Positions 46,020 through 57,600 of a DNA stretch of 64,000 nucleotides are shown here, one piece after another. The notes under the pieces are model-generated. The model was not told where the DNA came from. It was given only the letters and a program-made list of their open reading frames with translations, and did not search any database. The translations under genes and the position numbers were made by a program. Positions within the stretch are counted from its first letter, which is position 1. Each line of letters begins with the position of its first letter. Source of the stretch: Alnus glutinosa (taxonomy: Eukaryota; Streptophyta; Magnoliopsida; Fagales; Betulaceae); assembly GCF_958979055.1 (NCBI RefSeq), contig NC_084899.1, forward strand, positions 260,501 to 324,500, read 5' to 3'.

Positions 46020-49000
46020 TGATTTCAATTTAATTTTGAATTTTCAATTTCGACACTCAAGTTTTTAAATTTTGCCTTAATTTCAAAAAGAGATGATAAA
46101 AAATTACAATACTTACATAACTATCCTAAAACCCAAGACATATTGGGTAGGACCCACCTAATATATCTTGGTTGTGAAATAATTGTGAAATATGGGTTGT
46201 ACATAAATCACTTCCCAATTTCAAATAAGCTTCTCCATTATTTTACCATCAAAATTAACATTTTTTTTGTTCGTTACAAGTGCCCCACATTCGACACATC
46301 ATATGCACGTGGCAATACATCAATATATTTGCCACGTTCTACATCCACATCAACCATAGGGTAAAAATGGCACCCTCCTTTGCTGCAAAAATCTTTAAGA
46401 CTCTAATTTGCTGAACGACTATCCCATCAAGGCGATAGTCGAACCTTTCAAGTGCGGTGACTGCCTTGTCAATAATCTAATGACTAATTCAGTAATTCCT
46501 AGTCCAATGTTTGATGTCACTCTACGCATTAGGCCTTAACCCTATAATCTCATACTCTAACCATCTGAACCACCTCCTTGGAGTTGTGCTTCTATGGGTC
46601 TTCATTTATTTTATCTGTCATAAGTATTTCTAAATCATTGTATTCGGAGGAAACAGAATCAGTTCTTTGGTTAATTTAATTGGATCTGACTTTAGTGTTA
46701 TAGTTTTATTGTAAAAACGATTAAAGGATTCAGATTATTTTGGAAATTCCTATAATCTAAATTGCTTCGTTTTGATTAAATCTAAGAACTTGTGAACCAA
46801 ACGACAACCGTTTGGTGCCTTTGGAGAAAAAGAGAGTGGTGCCATTTCAGTAAGGTTTTATTAGATTGGTCCCAAGTGTTGATTCACCGATAACCGAAGT
46901 ATTAACTAAAACATGATAAATGGATGAATTTTAAAAACTTTATTAAACTTAAATGCAGAAACGAAAAGTCATAAAATATAAATTCAACAAATTAAAGAGT
47001 TTCTTAGAATCTCTTTTGTGCCTTTGAGCACTTACTGAAATTGAAATGCAATGAAAATATAGCATAAATGCAACTTAAATATGTCCCGGGCCCCATCTAA
47101 TTATGCATCCGACCTCCCCATTTGCTGAAAAAGGAAAATAAAAATTGATGACCGAAACATTTCCAATTAATTTGAAATTGGTTGGGTCAAAAACAATTTT
47201 TTTGTTCATAAAATGCCTTTCAATCCAATATTATAAAAAAAATTTCATTTAGTTCTAATATAATTGAACTTGAAAAATTATACTTCAACTTATTGAATAC
47301 GTGGGGTTACATAATCCAATATTTGAGGATTTGGTGACACTTGTGGCCACGAAACACCCTAACCATTTGATTAACTATTAGGTGTATTAAAAGTGACAAA
47401 ATATGGTGATGGGTCACGCTCTTTTCTGTGTGGCGTGTTTCACCCCAACTCTGATACCGTATTGTGTCTTTTTTTCTTTCTCTTAGGCCAAATATTTCGA
47501 TCAAGCTCTTCTTTTTGCACATGTCCTTACCTTTCTTTAAACTTATGCTTGTTTTTTCATTTTAGGACAATGTGAAAGAGGGCTTTTTACTTTCTTTTCA
47601 AAATCTTAGAATAAATATATGTCACATTGAGTGTTTTGGATATTAAACATCGAAGCCATCTTCTGCCTACCAGCAATTTTCTCTACTCTCTTACAAATTC
47701 TTCCTATTTATTGATATTCTGAACCATAAAAAACAGTATAATTACCACTATAGTACTCATAGCAGCACTAAAAACAAAAGGGTGCAAAATTAAGGTTGAT
47801 ATATTTAGATTCTCAGGTTTGGGTATGGTCCCTTGGACAATATTTTTGTCGAGATGCATACGCGCGCGGTTGTTTTCATCATAGTCAGTGATTAGCCACC
47901 ACGGCCAGCAACTAAAAAAAAAAAAATATTTGAACGACAGCATAATCACTGTGATCCTGGAATCACGTGCATATTGGGAGAGAGATTGAAATTGCCCAAT
48001 CGATCGTCGTTCAAGGCTTCACCTTTAAACACTACTTAAAACATGCTTTTTCATAAAGGCACATCAACGGAATTAAGACAGCTCATTCATGGGATTCAAT
48101 TGGGAGAGGCTCACGAAAAGGAAAAGGAAAAAGAAAAGGGCACAATGAACTTGACAAATAAACAAAAAGATCGACGATGATGCTATTGCTTTCTCATATT
48201 TCAACCACCTTTTCCTCACAAGAAGTAATGTACCCGTTATCCAAACAAAAATCACATTTTGATATTTCTCTGGCCCTCACCATGGATGCTTGATTTGTTG
48301 GCTTCAATGCATCCTCATAACAATTAATATATCCACATTGGATGCTGTCAAGTTTTAAACAACAATTTCCTTCAAATTTTAAAGAATCTCAATTTAAATT
48401 CATTCCTATTTTTTATTTTAGAGGAAATGCTTTCATATGTATCATTTATATTTATTTTATTCATTTCTTTCTCATTTAACCTAATAAAAATAAAAAATAA
48501 AAAATAAAAACTTTCTTTTATCTCTCCATAATTCTGACAATACGTCACATTAATCGGTGTGAAATTTGTGTGAAGAGAGTAGTGTTACTAAAAAAAAAGA
48601 CATTTTCCAAAATAATGAATGGGACATAGAGTGTTTTTCAAAAGTGATTATTCAAAATATAAGAGAAGAAACAAGTTATGATTTAGATTATGAATTCATT
48701 TTTTAATCCATTATGGATGCTATGAGATGTAAATACAGAAAATTAGGGGATTAATTAGGCAAACTAACGGTCTTGGTGAGAACATACCGATCGATCTCAT
48801 ATTGTAAAGTACAAGAAATTTTGGTGGCTTTGAAGACTACATGACAACTGTAAACATTCAATGATAAGTGTTTCATATGATAACAATTGAATAAACTCAG
48901 AGGATCACATGAAGATATGCTTGCTGAACAATTAACGTGTTTTATACCCAATCAAACATCAGATGTACGTAGGTCACACCCCATTACAAAGAATAGAAAG

Positions 49001-49175
49001 TTTGCTCACAAAAATCGTCCTGACCCAATTCATCTGAAAAACTTCTAACTAAAGCTTCCTATTTTCGTCACTTAAATGCAAACGAAAAGAAAAATCTGCA
49101 TACAAGGAGACTCTGCTTTACACCAGAAAAATCAGCCCTAAAATCTGGAGCAATTAAAAAGATCAGTGTAATTAC
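46020..49175. other. Gene-free DNA between H2A and SAUR
   Basis: AT-rich. Six-frame reading gives only short frames without family similarity. No transposon ends could be delimited. An A18 run lies at 49298-49316, just beyond, inside the SAUR intron. Confidence 0.55.
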
Positions 49176-50216
49176 TTACTCTTCAACCGTTAATGAATTT
49201 CCTACTGCAAAATAACCAAAAAAATCCAAAGGTTAGTAAACCAATATGATCTCACGCATCACAACATAGACTACATAGTATTGGAGAAAAGCATGTAATG
49301 AAAAAAAAAAAAAAAAAGATCAAGGGCCTTCAAATGCAACTTCAATTAGTATGATCTCTAATTGCTTAATTTAAATGCCTATAAGAATTTATTTCATCAA
49401 TTGTTCATTCGACAATAAGAATTTCTTTGGATCCAATCAGTCCATATACTTGATCTACTACTCCTTAACTTACACAAATGCAACCTATTGCGCATCCTCC
49501 CTGAGTCCCTCACTGTTCAACCCCCAATTTTACAGTCTTCTTCCAGAAAAGAAAAACAAATGTCCCCTAAATAGAGTATTGGGCTATAGGATGATTGTGT
49601 AAAAGTAACTCAATTTGATCAGGGTTTAGAATTCAGAGAAGTATATGTATTTCCATTTTGTACTTGTTTATTTGAACTCAAAAATTTCAAATGCATTCAT
49701 AAAGCAATAATTAAGGAAAGAAAAACAGTGATAATAAAGAACCTTTTTACCTGAGCTGCCATTAGGGTGAGCCTTCTGATGGTTCTCCATGCACTTGAGA
49801 AGGTACTTGAATGTCTCAATCTCGCATGGGATCGTGAGCCCGCCACTATGGTCAAACCCAAACTCCTCCTCAGCCTTTTCCAGCAACACTTTGAACAGGG
49901 AGTGGCTAAGATAGCTAGTAGGAATGATAAACCTCCGGAGCTCCGACCCAACATAAACCGCCAAATAGCCTTTGGGGACGTCGATCGGTGGTTCAGGGCT
50001 ATGGCAGCTGTCCTCGTCCGAATCACAATACATAACATTGGTTAGCCTCCTATTAACAGCTGGCAAAATGCCCTCTCCATGATTTTGATGAGGTGTATCG
50101 GGTGGGGGACTACTCGGCCTTGGGCCAACCGTGACAGACTGCCACTTCTGAAGGATTTCCTTTAGCCTAATAATCTGTCGGATTCCTGTCACCTTGCTAC
50201 CGCCATTGTCATCCAT
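49176..50216 (-). CDS. SAUR: SAUR-like auxin-responsive protein with a 29-nt final coding exon
   Basis: Exon 49751-50216 plus a short exon 49176-49204, 164 residues. The long exon encodes a basic N-terminus ([11 protein letters not shown]), a Pro/Ser linker and a classic SAUR core: [40 protein letters not shown] and [22 protein letters not shown] donor follows NGSS at 49750. A TTTTGCAG acceptor at 49205 opens a nine-codon tail (VGNSLTVEE, stop), in the right phase and ending in the acidic TVEE-type tail I recall in relatives. Reading through the intron would instead add an unrelated 26-residue tail. Start: MDDNGG at 50216; an in-frame ATG at 50270 lies upstream of a likely acceptor (TTTCCAG, 50238), so I treat it as intronic. 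Role by family: auxin-regulated growth via PP2C.D inhibition. Confidence 0.9.
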
Positions 50217-50236
50217 TGCCAAACGTTTAGCACAAT

Positions 50237-51260
50237 GCTGGAAAGGATGACACAAGGATTGAATTCTCAATGGTGTCTGATTCCAGATGAAACAATCTCA
50301 TCAGATGAGCTTCGTCTACATGCACACAAATACATGAGTCTCTATGCGCATAAACAAAGCATCTGAAGACAAAAAAAACCCTGTATGTGTAAGTTAAAGA
50401 AAAGTCAACACCAAAGGCGTTCCTTCCATCTACAAATATGGACTCGGAGAACTAAAATGTGAGCTATGAAATAGTTAATCAATAATCATCATTGTTCAGC
50501 TAATCCAAATCCCTATAGGGAAACAATTAAATCTGTAATAATCGAATAAATGCATGTAACACAATCCTACAAATATTGATGACCATCTCTGAATTTTTCA
50601 AAAACCTATAGGCTATAGCACAATTTAGATTTCTCCTAGCTGGAGAAATTTGGCCCACGTACAGTTGAGTGCTCAACTTTCTTAATCTTCAAAACCAAAG
50701 AAAAATATCACACATATTTATTATCCTCCTCAAGTAATTGCATCAAATCAAATTTCATTCAATAGTTTCTCCTCATTTTTGGCCAAACAACCACTGAAAT
50801 TTAAAAATGATGCAAACACAGATATGACATCAACCGAAAATAAAGATCGTAATGTATCATTAGCTTTCTTGATCCAACATTAATTTCACCACTCTCATTC
50901 TCTGCCCTTACGATCTCTGACCGGATAGAAACTACGAGGAACATTCCCTTCTTTTACACGTTGAATATAAGTGGAATTAATACGAATATCATATTAGATC
51001 CCTCAATTACAAAAGTAGATCATATAAATACACCAACAGAGCCAAGCAAGAAAAAAGAAAGGAAGAAAGAAAGCGTAACAGATCTGAGAATTGAAAGGCA
51101 GTAATAGAATCTGCGCATGTATATATGTAAGAATCATAAGATGTTGAACACCTGGAAAGGAAGACTTAGCTGAGAAGCCGAGGAAGAAACGCCATGGCCA
51201 TGCCGAGAGCGAGCTCGATCGATCGCCCAACAGAGAATTTGATTGTTTTACCTTCACCCG
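50237..51260 (-). promoter_or_regulatory. 5' UTR with probable intron and short uORF
   Basis: Minus strand: exon end TTTCCAG|GTGTTC at 51152, acceptor CTTTCCAG at 50238, giving a candidate 5'-UTR intron of about 914 bases. The upstream exon contains ATGGCCATGGCG, starting an 11-codon uORF (51166-51201) that ends in TAA before the donor. It would be expected to lower translation of the SAUR frame. The structure is inferred from splice signals only. Confidence 0.5.
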
Positions 51261-52735
51261 AATCCCAAACAGAGATTAGGGAGCCAATGTTTGGGCAGTT
51301 TTTCACACTTTATCTCTCTCACGCTGGACCCAATGGTTTCGGAGGAGTCTGTTTTTTCAGTTTTCTGCCTAACCACGCAAAGCTAAAACCAACGGTTTCT
51401 ATGCTATTTATTTATTTTTATTTTTATTTTTATTTTTTTTATTGAAGAGTACTAGAGCATTTCCTGTTGTACATATAAAATGGCATAGATGTAATTTTTT
51501 TTGATTAAAAAATTACGATGGCATAGATGTAATTTTTTAATTACATTTATAGCATTCCAGATGTACACCAGAAAATGCTCTAGCATTTATCTTTTTTATT
51601 TAATGGGAAACCGATAAATAAATAAAAAAATAAATACATGACTTTTTTTTTCTTTTATAAATTAAAATACGAGGTAACCTATAAGAAATGAATAATGATT
51701 CTTAATTTGCAATTTACACCCTAGAACAATCAGATTTGTCAAAGGCCCCGGCCCTAACCTCCTTCCCTCAGGTAAAATTTGAACAAAAAATTTCTAGAGA
51801 TTTCCATTAACTATGGGCCTTGGTGTGATAGAAGTTGGCATGTGGTTGAACTTCAAGTGGTTGAACTTCAATCAACACATGACATTGAATTTTTCTTTTT
51901 CTTTTTTTCTTTTTCTTCTTTTTTTGGTATAAATTGAATAGAATAAGGGGAATTTTTAGTTTGAAAATTCTTATGGGGTTCAAATTTCAATGACGACTAG
52001 GCTTAGTAAAGAGAAAATTAGATGAAGTCTTTAATTTTAATTGTTAACCATATTCCTTCGAAGAACCAATTTGGGTAGATAAACAACTAAAATAATCCTT
52101 TCTTAATCTCTTCATTTTTTTTTTATAAAAAAAAATAGTACTTAATCATCAAATTTATAAATAAACCTTGTTGATGTAGTTGATTGTACCATCAAATTCA
52201 AACCACAAATGATAGTGAGGTTTGAAGACTTGTGGAGGGTGCCGACTAGAAATAATTCTCATGCTTAACTTAATAAAGGTTTTTGTCTAATGGAAAAGAA
52301 TATAGAGATTATGTACATGGAGTGGTTGTCTTCCCTTATATGAAGTATTTATTTTCACCGTATGGCTCTAACCAAGTGCGGTTCATTGATGGGACATGAC
52401 TATGGCCAAGTGTGACATTTCGTCACATTCAGCTTACGTCCTCTAGTGACGTATGGTCCTTCACCAAGTGTCGTTCGCTGGTGAGGTACGGTTCTTATAG
52501 TGTAGTGACACTGAATTCCTTACCTCATGCACCCGTTACCAAATGCCATATTGTGCTACTTGCCTGTTGGTAGGTTAAGGATGTTGCCTAATTTTTTGTT
52601 GTAAATATCATGACAGTTAGAATGACGTGACATATTAGGTTTTAAGACCCAAGGCTTCGGCTAAACTCTTTCTTCTCTCTCCTGACTCAAAAAAAAAAAA
52701 AAAACTCCTCTCTACTGACGAGGAGGGGGTAATAC
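51261..52735. other. Gene-free DNA
   Basis: Contains TTTTTA-type simple repeats (51408-51440) and A- or T-runs. A patch at 52360-52560 shows repeated phrases (ACCAAGTG(C/T)-GGTTCATTGATGG / CGTTCGCTGGTGAGG) of unknown origin. An A16 run is at 52688-52703. Confidence 0.5.
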
Positions 52736-52739
52736 TCAT

Positions 52740-53740
52740 CCCCTCCTCCTCCCCTTTCCCCTATGCCCCCATTTTCCTTCTTCCCCTCCCCTTCTCGCCT
52801 CTTCTTAGGCTTCAACTACCTCTCCGAAGGCCCTATTTGCATCCTCAAAAGCCTTAACAGTCTTATTGGAAGTCCTATTCGCCTCTTTGGAGGCCTTATC
52901 TTAGTTCATCTGCTCCGACGGCTCCCCCTCCACCTCAAATGGCCTGGCCATCTCCCTCCTCTGTGTCTTCAAAAAGATTTGTCAAGGATCTTAGGTCGAA
53001 ATTTTTGAAGGTAGATCTACTTTCGTATGCCAGATCCAGGTCAACACGCTCCAAACCATTGTCTTCCCCGTCATCTTTCGCCTGCGCCAACGCCACCCCC
53101 GTCTCCAACAGACTCCCACACGCCGGTGCGTGGCCATCCCTTCTCCTAGCCTTCCCCCGCTGCAGCTATTGGTTGTTTGTGGTGGCCCTCTTCCTTCTGG
53201 CCACACTTGCAAACGTTTGGTTTTCATGAGTTGGCGATCGACCTTTAGGCATCGGGAATCTTAAACCCCCTCCGCTCCACCAGCTATTGATGTTCTGATT
53301 TGCTTTTTTATTTTATGTTCCTAGTTTGCTTCGGGCTGTTAAAGCCATCTCTACTATAGGCTTCATTTTGTCCCCCATTAATGTATTTTTTAATGAGGTG
53401 ATTCATCTTTGGGTGTGCCACTGTAACTGTTTCTTTGTTGGGTTATGGATTGGGTTATTAGACTTTTTGAGGTTTGTGATCCTTCTCGTACCTCTTAATT
53501 GTATCATTTGTGGTACGCCTTGCCTTGTCACCTTAATTGGCGACCACCTTTTTTGGTCTTTGTGCCAAGAAAATATAGGGCCATGTCATTTATTTGTTGC
53601 ATTCTCTTTTATTTTTTTTATTTACCTACACTAATGAGGTTAATTCCGAATTCTTTGTTGGGTTGGCATGCCCTATATTTTTCTTCATTGGAATTTCTTT
53701 GTTTGATGTACTTACAAAAAATAAAAGAAAAAAAAAGACG
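52740..53740 (+). mobile_element. Possible retroposon with A-rich tail
   Basis: A C/T-rich beginning, a GC-rich middle with a 96-codon frame (52939-53229, Ser/Arg-rich, no recognised domain), then a long T-rich stretch ending in an A-rich tail at 53717-53738. The shape suggests a retroposed or LINE-like sequence, but no RT, gag or clear target-site duplication was found. Confidence 0.3.
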
Positions 53741-53786
53741 TGGTGTATCAGTTATCCCATACGATGCATCCCCCCTCATTCTCCTA

Positions 53787-53836
53787 ACTGTCTAGCTGGT
53801 TTCAAAAAAAAAAAAAAAAAAAACTACTGTCTAGCT
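53787..53836 (+). mobile_element. Poly(A)-only retro-insertion with 11-bp TSD
   Basis: ACTGTCTAGCT occurs at 53787-53797 and 53826-53836. The 28 bases between them are GGTTTC, about 20 A, and CT. This looks like target-primed insertion of little more than a poly(A) tail. Confidence 0.75.
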
Positions 53837-54148
53837 AATTTGCTTGGGCCATTAGGATCAATGGTTTGGATCCAATTGCTTGGCCCAAATGGGGCTCCTT
53901 AGCTCCGAAAATCAAACCCAATAACTTCAATTCCTCCATTGTGCACAAAAGGCCTTACCCCACTGTGCTGTAATGGACTGGATTAACAGTTTTATGTCCA
54001 CGAACTCATCGATTCATCCGTTGTGCTTAAATGCCAAGAGAAAATGATAGGCATTTTCCAGATTCGCCGCATTTTCTGTAAAGTTCTTCCTCTTGCTGAT
54101 ATAAACAAATAAATATTTATAAATAATAATTTTTTTTAAATTCAAGTT

Positions 54149-54221
54149 GGGGATGTAGCTCAAACGGTAGAGCGCTCGCTTTGCATGCGAGAGGCACGGG
54201 GTTCGATACCCCGCATCTCCA
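54149..54221 (+). tRNA. trnA-UGC: tRNA-Ala(TGC)
   Basis: A 73-base cloverleaf. The acceptor stem GGGGATG pairs with CATCTCC (one G-U), discriminator A. The D arm includes TAGCTC...GGTAGAGC. The anticodon stem CTCGC/GCGAG encloses TTTGCAT with anticodon TGC at 54182-54184. The T arm is GGGGTTCGATACCCC. A box and B box (GGTTCGATACC) are intact and there is no intron. A T-rich stretch follows at 54222, suitable for Pol III termination. It is a nuclear-type gene; the genomic context argues against a plastid insert. Confidence 0.97.
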
Positions 54222-54651
54222 TTTGTCTTACTTTATTATGGGCTTTTGTTTTATTCTACTTTCCTATAGATTATTATTAGATTGGTTTTTGGAAGCCTCG
54301 ATGAGCTTCACGAACACGAAGCCCTCTTCCTGAGTTGGAGTCCCGGCGGCCCAAAATCAAAAGGAGAACACCTCTCTAACACTAACATAATCCAAGAGAC
54401 CTCAGGTTCGTTCCTATTTGGATTCGTTGCCATCATTTCCCCTTTCAGTTAGGTGTTCCGTACTTGAATTCTTATTATATAACTCTTTAGCTATGGTTAG
54501 TTTTTTGATTCAGTGGTTAGTAGTTTGGTAGATATATCTATGAGTATTGGGGGTTTCGTTATTATTTGAGATTCACTCCCTTTAAATTGAAAAGCTAATT
54601 TCAATTGCGTGGTTTGTGGTTTAGCCAGCGTTTTAGTGTGCGGCGACGATT
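54222..54651. other. Intergenic region and probable 5' UTR of the ferredoxin gene
   Basis: No coding found. The TSS of the ferredoxin gene is probably within the last 300 bases; no TATA box was evident, as is common for housekeeping genes. Confidence 0.4.
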
Positions 54652-57600
54652 ATGTTCGTTTCTAAACTTTCAAGACGACTTGGAATTTGGATCCTCAAAG
54701 AGCTCCCGACAGGTATACATCTTGCTTCTTCTTCTTTCCCATTTTTTTTTTCCCATAAGAAAATGTTCCTGAAATCAGATTAGCAATTTAAAATGCAGTG
54801 AAAGACTCGAAGAACGCAAGTAGTTTTGACATGGGGGATATGGGTTCTGTGTATTATTGTTGATTCTGTATTGGGTCCTATTTTCTGAATACAGTTTTGT
54901 TTTTTTTTCATAATAAAATGTTCGTAAACTCAAATTAAGTATTTGAAATGCAGTGAATGACTCAAAGAACCCAAGTAGTTTTGTGGGGGATATGGTTTCT
55001 GTGTATTATCGTTAATTCTGTGTTGGGTACTTTTTGGCAGGAAAATCTGCAGTCATAAATAGAGCAGGATGTGCACAAAGGCCTTACACCCAATATTTTC
55101 GACCACCGGTCAGTATACTTGTCCTTGTTGAGAAGGATGGGTTTGTATTTCCTTGCTTTATCTCTTGCTTGTGATTCCCTTTAGTGATCGTAAAGTGGGT
55201 GTTGGATTATTAACCTAAGTGTTGAAGATATAAACTTAATAGATGGAATGATGTAAATGGATGTTAAGTGAGTGGTGTTCACTGCAAACTTAAGTTAAAT
55301 AACCTAGTTGTCACTGTTGCCGACATTTTAATTTAATCTTGGATGCTTACTCCTTGACGGGTTTCTGGATTGAATCGGACAAAGTTAGCTGTATTACATG
55401 GTAGTTAAATTCAATTAAATGCTAGTTGTCACTGTTGATACACCATTACAATAAATAAATCCTAGTCCTAGGATCTGCCTTGATTTCCCATAGCTAGTTG
55501 TGGCCCCATATATGGGTTTAGATGGATGAGGCAATTGTGTGATCAATGAGCCTTATTCCCTACAGAACATTAACTTTCCAGTCAAAAGGGCAAGCAAAAG
55601 AGTAGTGGATCATCCCGTCCCTTCCTCTTTTTGAGGTATATCAGATATTGTTGTTTTTCTCATACAATATGGAAGCCTGGTGATTGTTGTTATGGATTTT
55701 TCTATGAGCATATCACTCATCGTGCCCCTTGCTTTTCATCAAAATATAATATGGACCTTTAGGTTTACAGTCATATGGACGTATAATGGGATCTACTTGC
55801 AGATCTAGGCTGCAATGCCACGGCTTTTTGTTCAGTGGAAGATTTACATATCTATCCTTGTACTTGGATCACAGTGGTTCCAGAAATTTTATCTATGTTG
55901 TTTTACATTTTAGTTATCATTTTTAAGTGGTAGTCTCCTGCTCTTTGCGTGCACCAAAACTAGTTTGCCCATGATTTTCTTTATAAAGGAATGAAACAGT
56001 TTTGTTGTCTGTCAATCATAGTTTCAAAATCAAGCTTTGGTGGAGGGAATAATTTAGGAAAAGTACCGACAAGACTACGAACCCTGTTTAATGACAAGAT
56101 TTGGCAAGCATTGAAGTATATTTTGGAATAGATTCAAGAATGAAGATTTGTGAGTCAAAACCACTCCCTTTTCTGTGAGAAGTGTAAACTGTCATTAATA
56201 ATTGTCCGGAACTATTTGGAGTGTTTGAATAAATTGGGAATTGTGAGCAATGTATGAGAATAAGGCTTAATTGAGTAATTGATTTTTGAGAATGATATAT
56301 GGATTATGATGGCTGGCTTAAAAGTTATTTATTCTCGAGGTACAATCAAGAGGATTTTATGTGAATAGGTAATGGTATTTTCAATTATGTGATATGGATC
56401 ATTACAAATTATGTGAATGGGAAAAGTCTCAACATTCTACCAATCGATCTCCAAAATTAAATTTGGGGATCCTTAAAAGAATCTGGATATTTTGCCCGTT
56501 CCTGTAATTTGAAATCACCTGTTCCTATTTCAACAGTTTTGGGTAAACATTTGTTTTTTTATTTGTTTTATTTTATTAAATTACTCATACAATTTAGATG
56601 AGATTATATTTACTTCTGATTTTTATTTATGATTTTCTTGTTCTTTGAAACAGTCTGAACGAAATACAAAAACTAAGCTATTTCGGGAAGCCATATTTCA
56701 GAAGCCACATCATTTTTCTACCACTACTGCTGACAATGCATCTGAGGAAACGTAAGTTCTGGTTGTTTAAAATGGGTTGCTAGAACATTTTTGCACTGCA
56801 AGAACATGGTGTTCACAATTGTCACATGAATTTATACACCGCTAGTGGATAATTTAGTGCCATATAACCGTGGAAGAGTTAAGTAGATTATCTAGATCTG
56901 CAAACCCATTTTGTGTCGAGTAGCATCAACTCTTCCAAAGAAAAGCATTTTTTTGGATGCAGCATCCTCCGGCACACCTTGGCGTTTTTAGGGTGTATTT
57001 GTGATGTGTTAAGATTTTTTTAAGTTAAAATTTTGACTCAGCAGCCAGGTATTTTATCCAGTCAATTTGTAGCACAGGTAGTGTGCTGGAATTCGCACAT
57101 CATTTGGCATCTGTTCGACATCTGCATATGTTTGGAGAGTTATGTTTTTGGTCAAGTACTCAATGGACTTGCTACAACTCATCTGATCTGTTCAATTATT
57201 GTGAAGATGATGATAGGAGAGAAATTTAGAATGACTAAAGGAAAAAAGGTGGCAGAGCCAGGATTTTCACTTAGTGGGTGCAATTAAAGGCCAAAACTTT
57301 CAACTTTGAAAGTACAAAAAATAAGAAGTATTGAAAGAATCAATCAAATTTATGACAATAGAATAAAAAAAACATAATTAACATTAAAAGTTATGTAGCT
57401 CTTGAAGAGAAAAAAAGGAGTCAAATATGATATGTAATTTTATTTCTCCTCTCTCTCTCTCTCTCACTCTCTCACACACACACACACAGGTTTCATCATT
57501 TAGGTGCTTTTGTTGTTTTGTTTATGGACCGTATAATATCATCTTTGTAATTTAATATTATAGAAAAGACCACGCCTTTTTCTTTAAATAAAGGCGAGAG

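Noticed and set aside
47704-48255. Two minus-strand hydrophobic frames (81 and 60 codons)
   Set aside because: AT-rich Phe/Ile translation without start context, family motifs or splice support.
54149-54221. Plastid-derived trnA insertion
   Set aside because: Plastid trnA-UGC has a large group II intron and lies in the rRNA operon; this copy is intronless with no plastid flanks and has normal nuclear Pol III signals.
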